Shown piece by piece: positions 1 through 7,095 of a stretch of DNA of 22,791 nucleotides. Under the pieces are notes generated by a model, which did no database searches, was not told where the DNA came from, and was given only the letters and a program-made list of their open reading frames with translations. The DNA is taken from the NCBI GenBank assembly GCA_934630385.1, contig CAKTWE010000026.1, forward strand, positions 1 through 22,791, given 5' to 3'. How positions within the stretch are numbered: the stretch's first letter is position 1; every line of letters begins with the position of its first letter. The translations under genes were made by a program, and so were the position numbers. The stretch comes from an uncultured Collinsella sp. (GTDB taxonomy: Bacteria; Actinomycetota; Coriobacteriia; Coriobacteriales; Coriobacteriaceae).

Positions 1-11
1 AGTGGGCATGA

Positions 12-52
12 AAAAGGCACGGCATAGACCTTCTGGTCATGCCGTGCCTTTT
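12..52 (-). terminator. Strong intrinsic terminator after the epimerase gene
   Basis: A perfect 14-bp stem (12-25 with 39-52) encloses a second 4-bp stem (27-30 with 35-38) around a TTCT loop. Read on the minus strand the stem is followed by five T residues, so it fits termination of the minus-strand gene that ends at 124. On plus it has four T residues and may work in both directions. Confidence 0.85.
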
Positions 53-96
53 GAATGACAAATTGTCGCTCTGGGTGGCGCGCAGCGTCGACCGGC

Positions 97-118
97 CCGC
101 CGTTCGTCAGAACGGCGG
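97..118. repeat. Short GC-rich hairpin just after the epimerase stop codon
   Basis: A 9-bp perfect stem (97-105 with 110-118) with a GTCA loop lies 5 bases beyond the stop codon of the minus-strand epimerase gene. There is no T-run next to it, so it is more likely an mRNA 3' stabilising or pausing hairpin that precedes the real terminator at 12-52. Confidence 0.5.
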
Positions 119-123
119 AACCT

Positions 124-1017
124 TTAGAGCAGCGTAACGCTAAAGCTGCGAACATCCGTCTCGCCGGGGACCAGCGTAATGGTGTTGACCTTGTGCTCAA
201 AGACGTCGTCCTCGGTGTCCATGGTGGTGTGACCGGTCCAGGGCTCGAGCGCCACAAACGGAGCGTCGTTGGCGGCAGACCACACGCCGATGTACTTAAA
301 GCCCTCAAAGTCGATCTTGACGCCGTGGCCCGACTTGCGACCGCGCAGCGTGAGCGTGGAGCCCGGGGTATCGGTGAACATGATGGCGTCATTATCGAAG
401 CTACGGTGCGTGATGGGCAGCACGTCCGAGTTATCGGGAGCCTTGTAGCTACCCTCGAACGTCATGAGACCGTCGGGCGTGATGATGGGAGCCTCGTTAG
501 TCCAAGCCTCGGTAAAAACCAGCTCGTAATCCTCGAATGCCTCGCCCTCGGCACCGGGAGCCGGTACGTTAAACGCGGGGTGGCCGCCCACCGAGAACGG
601 CAGGTCCACGTCGCCGGTGTTCGTAACGGCAAAGGTCTGGGTAAGCGTGGCGTCACCAGTCAGGGCATAGGTCATGTTGAGCTTAAAGTGGAACGGAAAG
701 GCCTTGAGCGACTCAGGCGTATCGGTGATCTCGTACGTTACCGAGGAGCCGTCCTCCGAAACCTCGACCAGCTTGTGCTCGACGATGCGCGCGAGTCCGT
801 GGCGCGGCATCTCGCAGGTGCCGGCCGCAGATGTTGCCGTGTTGTTGCGCAGTGAGCCCACGATGGGGAACAGGATGGGCGCATGCTTGCCCCAAAAGGC
901 GGGATCGCCCTGCCACAGATACTCGTTGCCGTTGAGAGCAAGGCTCGTGAGCTGGGCACCCATGGAATCGATGGCCGCGGTGAGGCCGCCGCGCTTGATG
1001 GTAGTGACGGTGGACAT
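124..1017 (-). CDS. Aldose 1-epimerase family protein (LacX/galactose mutarotase-like)
   Basis: A 297-residue protein of the galactose mutarotase-like fold, which interconverts alpha and beta anomers of aldoses or acts on phosphorylated sugars. Visible family features are His73 in PRHGLAR, the GGHPAF motif with His146, and FVALEPW with Glu258, which correspond to the two active-site histidines and the catalytic glutamate of the family. Length is normal and there is no signal peptide, so it is cytosolic. The ATG at 1017 is chosen because GGAGGAAG precedes it by a few bases; an upstream in-frame ATG at 1041 has no such site. The gene stands 79 bp downstream of an unrelated membrane protein gene and ends at a strong terminator. 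It resembles the LacX-type subgroup more than GalM, so the true substrate is unknown. Confidence 0.88.
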   Translation of the reverse strand: MSTVTTIKRGGLTAAIDSMGAQLTSLALNGNEYLWQGDPAFWGKHAPILFPIVGSLRNNTATSAAGTCEMPRHGLARIVEHKLVEVSEDGSSVTYEITDTPESLKAFPFHFKLNMTYALTGDATLTQTFAVTNTGDVDLPFSVGGHPAFNVPAPGAEGEAFEDYELVFTEAWTNEAPIITPDGLMTFEGSYKAPDNSDVLPITHRSFDNDAIMFTDTPGSTLTLRGRKSGHGVKIDFEGFKYIGVWSAANDAPFVALEPWTGHTTMDTEDDVFEHKVNTITLVPGETDVRSFSVTLL

Positions 1018-1096
1018 GCTACTTCCTCCAAAAATGAACAACAGTATCGAGGGCTATTGTCCCACTCTTGGCGGCGGGGTTGAGCGTCAGGCGCAG

Positions 1097-1966
1097 TTAT
1101 TGAGCAATAGCGTAAAGGTCAAACCCGCCCTGCGGCGTGCTATCGACCGTATCGGGCGCCCGTGAATTAAAACTCACCGGAACCATGCGCTTTGAGGCGC
1201 GGTAACGCGTGCCGTCGGTGGCGACGGGCGGCTCATCAACCGTGAGCTCGTAGTCGCCGGGCTTGAGCTCGATACCGTCACCTTCGGAATTGACGTATTG
1301 ATACTCGTCGATTGCTTGTCCCCTGAGCGTGCGGCCCACGATATGGACGAGCATTTGGCTATCGCCGCGCGCGGTATCCCATGTCGCGCCGTCCTTAACC
1401 TCGACCGACACATGCACCGAGCGCGTGCGGCTGAGCGATTGCTCGACGGACATCTCGACCTTGGCGGCGTCTTTGCGCTGTTGTTCAACATGGCTCCAGA
1501 CGTTTCCAATTGCCGAGCAAGCGATGACGCCGGCCATGAAGGCGATGAGGATGGGGCCGAGTGGTGAGCGGCGGGCCGCGTCTTCCTCGCGAGCCAGGTT
1601 GGGGCGATGCGTGGGGGCGGGCGCCTGGGCACCCCGCGCGGGCACGTCGAGTATGCTGAAGGATGCCGTGCTGCCGGGGTCGATGTTATGGCGCGGCTGC
1701 GGGGTCTTGGCCGGCGAGATGGACATGTCCGCCGGCTCACCGAGTGTGGCCGTGGCATCGGCCTTAGCCTCATCGGCCTCAGCTTGGGCCCAAGCCTGCT
1801 CAAAGGTCAGGGGCTCGGCGGCATCGGAGGCGGCTTCAGGCTCGACACCGGCATCATTGCCGACCTCGTCCTCGTCGCTCGACACGTCACACGGAGCGGG
1901 CTCGTCCCACTCTTCGTCCGGAGCCTCGCCCTCGCTATACCACCATTCAAAGTTATCGATATCCAT
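1097..1966 (-). CDS. Acidic single-pass membrane protein of unknown function
   Basis: I do not recognise a family. The 289-residue protein has a very acidic, low-complexity N-terminal part (about residues 1-80, many Asp and Glu), a Pro- and Ala-rich linker to about 130, one predicted transmembrane helix at about 136-157, and an extracytoplasmic C-terminal domain of about 130 residues rich in beta-prone segments. Arg and Lys flank the helix on the N-terminal side, which suggests the acidic part is cytoplasmic and the C-terminal domain is outside. No lipobox or catalytic motif is seen. The layout resembles the membrane-anchored, host-adapted hypothetical proteins common in Coriobacteria. The start at 1966 has only a weak AAGGGG-type ribosome site. 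Whether it is co-transcribed with the epimerase is not clear. Confidence 0.75.
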   Translation of the reverse strand: MDIDNFEWWYSEGEAPDEEWDEPAPCDVSSDEDEVGNDAGVEPEAASDAAEPLTFEQAWAQAEADEAKADATATLGEPADMSISPAKTPQPRHNIDPGSTASFSILDVPARGAQAPAPTHRPNLAREEDAARRSPLGPILIAFMAGVIACSAIGNVWSHVEQQRKDAAKVEMSVEQSLSRTRSVHVSVEVKDGATWDTARGDSQMLVHIVGRTLRGQAIDEYQYVNSEGDGIELKPGDYELTVDEPPVATDGTRYRASKRMVPVSFNSRAPDTVDSTPQGGFDLYAIAQ

Positions 1967-2043
1967 ACGGGGCGCCCCTTAAGCCTCGCAAATAAACACT
2001 TGCTAGCCTTATACCCCCATATGACACGCCCGCTCGCACGGAA

Positions 2044-2072
2044 TGTGACAAAGGGACTGTCCCTTTGTCACA
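2044..2072. repeat. REP-like palindrome, copy 1
   Basis: Perfect odd-length palindrome: TGTGACAAAGGGAC, one central base, GTCCCTTTGTCACA. An identical 29-bp copy is found at 2172-2200, and degenerate copies at 7067-7095 and 8111-8140. The dispersed, intergenic, hairpin-forming character fits a REP-type family; no transposase partner is in the window. Confidence 0.85.
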
Positions 2073-2088
2073 CGGCCAGACGTGAAAA

Positions 2089-2121
2089 CTTATAAACTTG
2101 CAGATTTTGCAAGTTTATAAG
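2089..2121. repeat. AT-rich perfect hairpin between two REP-like palindromes
   Basis: Two 14-base arms (2089-2102 and 2108-2121) are perfectly complementary around a 5-base loop. On the minus strand the stem is followed by TTTT, so it could end transcription of the MerR gene that stops at 2196, although the stem is AT-rich and thus weak. It differs clearly in base composition from its surroundings. Confidence 0.7.
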
Positions 2122-2171
2122 AAATGAGCGACCCTCCTCCGCTTCAAAACAAGCTTGCGATGCTATTCGGA

Positions 2172-2200
2172 TGTGACAAAGGGACTGTCCCTTTGTCACA
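2172..2200. repeat. REP-like palindrome, copy 2, containing the MerR stop codon
   Basis: Identical to the 29-bp palindrome at 2044-2072; here perfect complementarity extends to 2170-2202. The last Met codon (2199-2201) and TGA stop (2196-2198) of the minus-strand MerR gene lie inside it. Confidence 0.88.
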
Positions 2201-3065
2201 TCTGGAGGGCGACGGGGATTTGGATGCAGCAGAAGTCCTCTTGGTGGGACTCGTCATAGCTCGTGGTATCGAGGTAGCAAAAGTCGAAGGCGTTGCCAAC
2301 GGGCTGGAGCGCGTGCTCGTCCATGCAGGCCACAATGGCGCGGATGCCTTCGGGCTCGTACGGCATGCCCCAGCGGCTCATGCACAGGTATGTGCCCTCG
2401 GGCAGCACTTCGATGCCGATCTCTGCCAGCTCGGCAGCGTCGCTCGGCAGCAGCTCCTCGGCACCGCGCGGCAGCACGGCAAAGGAGCCGGCGCCGGCAA
2501 TAGGGTCGTCGGAATGCAGCGCCTCGCGACGCAGCATGGCACCCCAGCCGCGCATGGGGCGCGTGCCCGTGAGCGCACGCATGCGCAGAATCGCGCGCAT
2601 GAGCGTGGGGTGCAGCATCGAGCGGCCGCGCTCGATATCGGCCGGGAACTCCTCAAAGACCACGAAGCGGCGCTCGAACTGCTTGAGCTCCGGCTTGCCC
2701 TCGCGCTCGCGCCAGTAAACCGCCTCGTCGTAAAAGCTCAGACGCTCCTGCACGCTCGCGCGCTCGGCTTTGAGCTCGGCGATCTGCTCATCGAGTGCCT
2801 GCACCCGTGAGCGCAGGTGATCGGTCATCTCGCCAATGTCGAACGTCGAGGTCAGGCGGTCAATCTCGTCGAGTTCGAGCCCTAGGTCGCGCAGCATGCA
2901 GATCAGACGCATGAGCGGGATCTGCGTGGGCGAATAGAAACGGTAGCCTTTTTCGTTAACCACGGCGGGCTTAAACAGGCCGATCTTGTCGTAGTAGATG
3001 AGCGTTTGGCGCGAAACGTTAAACAAGCTCGCCATCTCGCTAATCGCATACATGCCCGTCTGCAT
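2196..3065 (-). CDS. MerR-family regulator with GyrI-like effector domain
   Basis: A 289-residue DNA-binding regulator. Residues about 5-72 form the MerR winged helix-turn-helix (YAISEMASLFNVSRQTLIYY followed by DKIGLFKP and GYRFYS), residues 75-115 form the antiparallel dimerisation coiled coil, and residues about 125-285 resemble a GyrI/BmrR-type small-molecule-binding domain. Such regulators bind a dyad inside an overlong promoter spacer. The start at 3065 is preceded by GGGAGGA; a GTG 15 bases upstream has no better site. The gene lies 80 bp after the UbiX gene on the same strand, with a weak terminator-like hairpin between, so it may be partly co-transcribed with the decarboxylase operon. 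I infer, not see, that it controls that operon through the dyads near 6940 and 8080. Its 3' end is formed by a REP-like repeat. Confidence 0.88.
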   Translation of the reverse strand: MQTGMYAISEMASLFNVSRQTLIYYDKIGLFKPAVVNEKGYRFYSPTQIPLMRLICMLRDLGLELDEIDRLTSTFDIGEMTDHLRSRVQALDEQIAELKAERASVQERLSFYDEAVYWREREGKPELKQFERRFVVFEEFPADIERGRSMLHPTLMRAILRMRALTGTRPMRGWGAMLRREALHSDDPIAGAGSFAVLPRGAEELLPSDAAELAEIGIEVLPEGTYLCMSRWGMPYEPEGIRAIVACMDEHALQPVGNAFDFCYLDTTSYDESHQEDFCCIQIPVALQM

Positions 3066-3084
3066 AGATCCTCCCGACACACCA

Positions 3085-3114
3085 AAGCCCGCCGCCCACA
3101 GGGGCAGCGGGCTT
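3085..3114. terminator. Hairpin between the UbiX and MerR genes
   Basis: An 8-bp stem (3085-3092 with 3107-3114), one mismatch, then a 4-bp inner stem (GCCC/GGGC) around ACAG. On the minus strand only three T residues follow, so it would be a weak or partial terminator and would allow some read-through into the MerR gene. Confidence 0.55.
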
Positions 3115-3145
3115 AAACACTATTCGTATCCTACCCTAAAGACGC

Positions 3146-3724
3146 CTATGACCAGCGCTTATAGTTTGCACATGGCACGCCGACGGCCTCGAGCGCCTTG
3201 GCGGCGATGTGATGCACCGCGTCATCGAGCGTGGCGGGGCCGTTGTAAAACGTGAGCATAGGCGGCATGAGCATGATGCCGGGCACGCGCGCCAGGCGCG
3301 CCATGTTATCGACGTGAATGGCGCTGAAGGGCGTCTCGCGCACCATGAGCACCAGGCGGCGATGCTCTTTCATCTGCACGTCGGCCGCACGCAGCAGCAG
3401 GTTTTCGCTGTAGCCGCTTGCGATGCCGGCGAGCGTCTTCATGGAGCACGGGGCCACGATCATGCCGTCGACCGGATAGGTGCCGCTTGCGATGGCGGCG
3501 CCGATGTTCTTGTTGTCGTAGACCACATCGGCATGCGCGGCAAACTCGTCGAGCGTCATGCCGAGCTCCTGCTCGATGGTGATCTCTCCCCCACGCGTGA
3601 CGACAAGCGCCGACTCGGCACCGGCCTGACGCAGGCACTTGAGACACTCGAGGCCCAGCGCAGCGCCGCTGGCACCAGAAACGCCAACGACAATGCGACG
3701 GGGACGAACAGAAGACTCAGGCAT
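3146..3724 (-). CDS. ubiX: UbiX-family flavin prenyltransferase
   Basis: A 192-residue flavoprotein of the UbiX/Pad1 family. The family joins a dimethylallyl group to FMN (from dimethylallyl phosphate in most members) to make prenylated FMN, the cofactor of UbiD-type decarboxylases. Motifs seen are GVSGASGA at about 14-21 (flavin and phosphate binding), IVAPCSMKTLAGIASG at about 89-104, LVLMVRETP at about 124-132 and the C-terminal YKRW. Length and architecture are typical. The ATG at 3724 follows AAGGAG. It starts 33 bp after the stop of the UbiD-family gene, so the two are surely co-transcribed. The order resembles the B and C subunits of hydroxyarylic acid decarboxylase operons. No separate small D subunit gene lies next to it; a D-like domain is instead found in the fusion protein at 7090-8037. 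Confidence 0.95.
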   Translation of the reverse strand: MPESSVRPRRIVVGVSGASGAALGLECLKCLRQAGAESALVVTRGGEITIEQELGMTLDEFAAHADVVYDNKNIGAAIASGTYPVDGMIVAPCSMKTLAGIASGYSENLLLRAADVQMKEHRRLVLMVRETPFSAIHVDNMARLARVPGIMLMPPMLTFYNGPATLDDAVHHIAAKALEAVGVPCANYKRWS

Positions 3725-3757
3725 GACAACTCCTTAACTACTTGGTAGGGCTACTTA

Positions 3758-5245
3758 CTAGAAAGCAATCTCCTTGGCCCACTTGTCCAGGTCAATCTCC
3801 ATGAACTGCGAGCGGATGAAGTTCTTCTTGAGGTTGAACGGGACCGTGCAGTCGAAGATGGCCTTGCAGGCGATGCCGTGCTCGCGGATCGTGGGGTCGA
3901 ACGCGGGATCGTTGGACGGGTCGAGCACGTGGCAGTGGCAGCCGGGGATGGTGATGAGGTCGACGTCGGCCTGGAAGCGCGTGGTCATGGCCCACATCAC
4001 GTCGCTCATATCGAAGATATCGACATCCTCGTCAACAAGGATGACGTGCTTGAGCTCGGAGAATGCCGAGAAGGCGAGCATGGCGGCGTTGCGCTGACGG
4101 CCCTCGTCATTTTTGCTCGACTTCTTGAACTGCATGATGGCAACGAACTTGCCGCCGCCGCAGGGGGCGGCGTGAACGTTGAGCAGGCGGCCCGGGATAG
4201 CGGTCTCGACCATCTTGTAGATGGAAGCCTCGGTGGGGATGCCCGCCATGGAAACGTGCTCGTGCGAAGGACCGATGCAGCTCTCCATGATGGGATTGAC
4301 GCGCGTGGTGACGGCGGTGATCTTGATCACCGGGCAGACCTTGGCGCCGCCGGTGTAGCCGGGGAACTCGGGCATGGCGTAGCCGTGGCCGTTGACGTCC
4401 TCGTTGATGGTCTCGTCGTGCATGAGGTAGCCCTCGAGCACGTACTCGGCATTGGCGATGCACTTCTGCGGAACGGTGACGCAGTCGGCAAGCTCGACGG
4501 CGTGGCCGCGCAGGGCGCCGGCGATCTGAAGCTCGTTGAAGCCGAGCGGCGTGGTGGGAGCCTCGAAGCCGCAGCACATGTACACGGCGGGGTCCAGGCC
4601 GATAGAGATGGAGATGGGCATGTCCTCGCCGCGCTGGCAGTACTCGTCAAAGAACGCGCCCAGGTGACGGCTGCCGGGGGTAATCCACATGGCGAGCTTG
4701 TCCTTGTCGACGCAGGAGAAGCGGTGGATGGTCACGTCGGACTGGGAGCCGTCGGGGCTCGTACCATAGGCGAGACCCATGGTGATGTAGGGGCCGCCGT
4801 CGACGGGCGTGTTGGTGGGGGCGGGAACGATCTTGCGCAGGTCAAAGCCCTCGTCGGTCGCCTTGTACACGACCTCCTGGCAGTCGACGTGCGCACCCTC
4901 GGCGATCTGCTCGGGCGCGATCAGGTTCTCGAAGCGCTTGCCGATCTCGAGGCCCAGGTGCTCCTCGTCCAGGTCGAGCAGGGCGGCAACGCGCTTGCGG
5001 CTGGCAAGCATGCCGATGCAGACCTTGGCATCGTCAAAGCCCTTGACGTTGTTGAAGACCATCGCCGGACCCTCTTTGGTCGGACGCATAACGGTGCCGC
5101 CGGCGCCGACGTGACGATAGACACCCGAGACCTCGGCGTCCGGGTCGACCTGGGTGTCGGTCTCGAGCAGCTGGCCCGGCATCTCGCGCAAAAAGTCGAG
5201 CGCGGAGCGCAGGTCGTGGATCTGGGAAGCATCGGTAGTGGACAT
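3758..5245 (-). CDS. UbiD-family hydroxyarylic acid decarboxylase (LpdC/gallate decarboxylase-like)
   Basis: A 495-residue prenylated-FMN-dependent enzyme that would remove CO2 from a hydroxylated aromatic acid without oxidation. Family landmarks are SGVYRHVGAGGTVMRP (40-55), the prFMN and metal region SDVTIHRF to GSRHLG (169-196), AMPEFPGYTGG (290-300), GPSHEHVSMAGIPTEASI (325-342) and VDEDVDIFDMSDV (404-416). From memory of the family these segments closely match Lactobacillus gallate decarboxylase LpdC over the full length, so gallate or protocatechuate-type substrates are plausible, but specificity cannot be read here. The ATG at 5245 is preceded by AAAGGAG; the open frame extends further upstream without a better start. 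It lies 143 bp after the transporter gene and 33 bp before ubiX on the same strand. Confidence 0.95.
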   Translation of the reverse strand: MSTTDASQIHDLRSALDFLREMPGQLLETDTQVDPDAEVSGVYRHVGAGGTVMRPTKEGPAMVFNNVKGFDDAKVCIGMLASRKRVAALLDLDEEHLGLEIGKRFENLIAPEQIAEGAHVDCQEVVYKATDEGFDLRKIVPAPTNTPVDGGPYITMGLAYGTSPDGSQSDVTIHRFSCVDKDKLAMWITPGSRHLGAFFDEYCQRGEDMPISISIGLDPAVYMCCGFEAPTTPLGFNELQIAGALRGHAVELADCVTVPQKCIANAEYVLEGYLMHDETINEDVNGHGYAMPEFPGYTGGAKVCPVIKITAVTTRVNPIMESCIGPSHEHVSMAGIPTEASIYKMVETAIPGRLLNVHAAPCGGGKFVAIMQFKKSSKNDEGRQRNAAMLAFSAFSELKHVILVDEDVDIFDMSDVMWAMTTRFQADVDLITIPGCHCHVLDPSNDPAFDPTIREHGIACKAIFDCTVPFNLKKNFIRSQFMEIDLDKWAKEIAF

Positions 5246-5267
5246 AGCATGCTCCTTTCGGGAGAGT

Positions 5268-5293
5268 GCCCGGCGGCGGGGATGCCGCCGGGC
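5268..5293 (-). promoter_or_regulatory. GC-rich leader hairpin just upstream of the decarboxylase gene
   Basis: Perfect 10-bp stem (5268-5277 with 5284-5293) with a 6-base loop, ending about 22 bases before the decarboxylase start codon and about 10 before its ribosome site. No T-run follows on the minus strand. It could protect a processed 5' end and so raise expression of the decarboxylase and ubiX above that of the transporter. Confidence 0.45.
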
Positions 5294-5328
5294 TGGGTAA
5301 CGTAGTGGGGCCGCAGCGCTTATAGATG

Positions 5329-5382
5329 GAGCGCTTGGCAACTCGCGGTTCAAGCACTCGGCTGTTTACAGCCCAAGCGCTC
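5329..5382. repeat. Interrupted inverted repeat just after the transporter gene
   Basis: Ten-base arms GAGCGCTTGG (5329-5338) and CCAAGCGCTC (5373-5382) enclose 34 bases that include a small GGCTG/CAGCC hairpin. It begins 7 bases beyond the transporter stop codon on the minus strand. It has no T-run and is best read as an intercistronic mRNA structure. Confidence 0.4.
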
Positions 5383-5388
5383 GGCCGC

Positions 5389-6846
5389 TTACATCAGGCC
5401 AAAGAGATGGAACCAGGCGGCCTCGACCAGCACGACGATAAAGACGACCGCGGTGAGGGGAATGCCCATGCGCATGGCCTCTTTGGAGGTGTAGCCGCCG
5501 GCGTCCTTGCCCTCGCCGATAAGGATCGGCAGGTTATGGAACGGCAGGATGTAGTGGATGTTGATGGACGTGAAGACGATGAGCGCCACGGCGAGCGGGC
5601 TCACGCTGGAGCCGGCCGCGAAGCTGATGAACGCCGGCACGCACACGCCGAGCACGGCCATGACCGAACCCATGAACATGTGGATGATCATGGAGAGTGC
5701 GGCGACAAGCAGGGCGAACAGGAAGATGTTCTCGGGCACGGAGCTGGGAAGCACGACATCGGCGATCCAGGCGTTCATGCCGGTGGCACCGCCCACGGAA
5801 CCCACGGCCATGGCGGCCGTCAGGAACATGAGGGACTTGATGTCGACAGCGTTCCAGCTGGCGGGGGTAAGGACCTCGCCGATGATGGGCATGGCGAGCG
5901 CGACGCCGATGGCAAGCGTCACCCAGCCGATGTAATCGCCCGAGACGGTGAGCCACAGCGCGATGGCGATGACAAGCCACACGATGGTGCGGATCTCCTT
6001 GACGGAGAGCTTGCCGAGTGCGGCCTGCTTGGCCACGATCTGCTCGCGATCGTAGACGAGCTCCTTGCTGGGCTTAAAGAGGAAGAGGCCCAAGAACAGG
6101 GTGCACAGCAGCGCGACCAGCATGGGCACGCTCATGTACAGGAACCAGTCGATAAAGGACGGGCTCATGCCGCCGGCCTCGACGCTGTACTGCGCAACGA
6201 GCGGGTTGAGCGTGGAGTCGCCCGTCAGGAAGAACATGGAACCCGGGGCGGCAGCGGCAAACACGAGGAAGCCGAGCTTACCCTTGTCGTCGTCCCCGTA
6301 GCCGGCGGACTCGGCGATGACCGAGACGACGGCGAGGATGAGGAAGGCGCGGGGAAACGGGTGCGGGATCAGCAGCGACAGCACAAAGGTGAGCGCGAAG
6401 ATCGAGATGATGAGCGACTTGGCGTCGCGCACGAACTTGAGCATAAACGCATAGGCGATGCGCTCGCCCAGCCCCGACTCCTTGACCGCGCTGGCGATGA
6501 GGTAGGCGCCGATGACGAGCCACATGGTAGCTTTGGTCCACGAGCTAAACGTGGAGGCGACCGTCGCCGAGATGCTCGCGGCGCCCGTGTCGTCCACGCA
6601 CACCTTGAACAGAACGAGCAGCGCGCAGTAGAGCAGGCCCACAAAGCCCGGCTGTGCCACGCCACACGCCCAGAACACCACCGTGGCGAGCGTCAACGCC
6701 AGACAGGTCTGACCGCCGACCGTAAGCTCGACCGTCGAGCTCAGCTCCGCCAAAGGAAGAAACTTCACCAGCAAAAAGACAATGATACCCAGCACAAAGC
6801 CAATTTCGCGCTTGGTGATCTTAAACGCCTTCTTTTCCGCTTCCAT
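5389..6846 (-). CDS. DASS/SLC13-family anion symporter
   Basis: A 485-residue integral membrane protein with about 11-12 hydrophobic helices, of the divalent anion:sodium symporter type (CitT/SLC13 permease family), which import di- and tricarboxylates or related organic anions. Repeated helical-hairpin regions are visible around GSMFFLTGDSTLNPLV and around SINIHYILPFHNLPILI; the usual Ser-Asn-Thr substrate motifs are altered in both, which hints at a substrate unlike succinate or citrate. The ATG at 6846 is preceded by an AAAGGTGGGGAG ribosome site. It is the first gene of the operon that continues with the UbiD-family enzyme and UbiX, so I infer import of the aromatic acid, or exchange of acid for product. 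Upstream lie a hairpin at 6905-6930 and the dyad at 6940-6965. Confidence 0.9.
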   Translation of the reverse strand: MEAEKKAFKITKREIGFVLGIIVFLLVKFLPLAELSSTVELTVGGQTCLALTLATVVFWACGVAQPGFVGLLYCALLVLFKVCVDDTGAASISATVASTFSSWTKATMWLVIGAYLIASAVKESGLGERIAYAFMLKFVRDAKSLIISIFALTFVLSLLIPHPFPRAFLILAVVSVIAESAGYGDDDKGKLGFLVFAAAAPGSMFFLTGDSTLNPLVAQYSVEAGGMSPSFIDWFLYMSVPMLVALLCTLFLGLFLFKPSKELVYDREQIVAKQAALGKLSVKEIRTIVWLVIAIALWLTVSGDYIGWVTLAIGVALAMPIIGEVLTPASWNAVDIKSLMFLTAAMAVGSVGGATGMNAWIADVVLPSSVPENIFLFALLVAALSMIIHMFMGSVMAVLGVCVPAFISFAAGSSVSPLAVALIVFTSINIHYILPFHNLPILIGEGKDAGGYTSKEAMRMGIPLTAVVFIVVLVEAAWFHLFGLM

Positions 6847-6904
6847 CTCCCCACCTTTCTTGTTGGGGGCACCCGGCGCCGCGGCGTGTGCCGCTACAGC
6901 AAAA

Positions 6905-6930
6905 GGGAGTGCCCGTTATTGGACACTCCC
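6905..6930 (-). promoter_or_regulatory. Hairpin in the leader of the transporter-decarboxylase operon
   Basis: GGGAGTG (6905-6911) pairs with CACTCCC (6924-6930), with one mismatch and a further CC/GG pair. On the minus strand it is followed by CCTTTTG, so it resembles a short terminator or attenuator 58 bases before the transporter start codon. If transcription starts just downstream of the dyad at 6940 the stem would be partly cut off, so the role is open. Confidence 0.45.
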
Positions 6931-6939
6931 TACGTTGCG

Positions 6940-6965
6940 CTGTGTTGCGGCAATACAGTCAAGCG
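6940..6965 (-). promoter_or_regulatory. Dyad motif (copy B) upstream of the transporter-decarboxylase operon
   Basis: CTGTGTTGCGGCAATACAG followed by TCAAGCG on plus matches the motif at 8080-8105 at 22 of 26 positions. On the minus strand TTGACT (6957-6962) can be a -35 box that abuts the dyad, as in MerR-type promoters; no convincing -10 box is seen at the expected 19-base spacing. It ends 94 bases before the transporter start. Confidence 0.6.
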
Positions 6966-6999
6966 GATTTTTTTGGATGAGAAGCGATCCCCTGGACAA

Positions 7000-7064
7000 A
7001 AACCATCACAACATTCGACGCTTTTCCTCGTTTTCGAGATTTTCATCGAATGTTGTGACGGTTT
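7000..7064 (-). terminator. Long hairpin terminator after the LpdD-Nudix fusion gene
   Basis: Nineteen-base arms (7000-7018 and 7046-7064) are complementary except one position, which is a G-U pair in minus-strand RNA. An inner CTCG/CGAG hairpin sits in the loop. On the minus strand the stem runs into GGTTTTTG. It lies 25 bases beyond the fusion gene stop codon, next to a degenerate REP-like repeat. Confidence 0.65.
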
Positions 7065-7066
7065 GG

Positions 7067-7095
7067 ATGCGACAAAGGGGCTGTCCTTTTTACAT
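7067..7095. repeat. Degenerate REP-like palindrome holding the fusion gene stop codon
   Basis: Arms ATGCGACAAAGG and CCTTTTTACAT resemble the perfect palindromes at 2044 and 2172. The final Met codon and TAA stop (7090-7092) of the minus-strand fusion gene lie inside it, at the same place as the MerR stop codon in copy 2. Confidence 0.65.

Noticed and set aside
2044..2200. Possible CRISPR array from two identical palindromes
   Set aside because: Only two full copies, 99 bases between them, and that gap holds another hairpin; copies elsewhere are scattered and degenerate.
3878..5305. A 475-codon open frame on plus across the decarboxylase gene
   Set aside because: Antisense to a gene with full-length family similarity; no ribosome site or motif.
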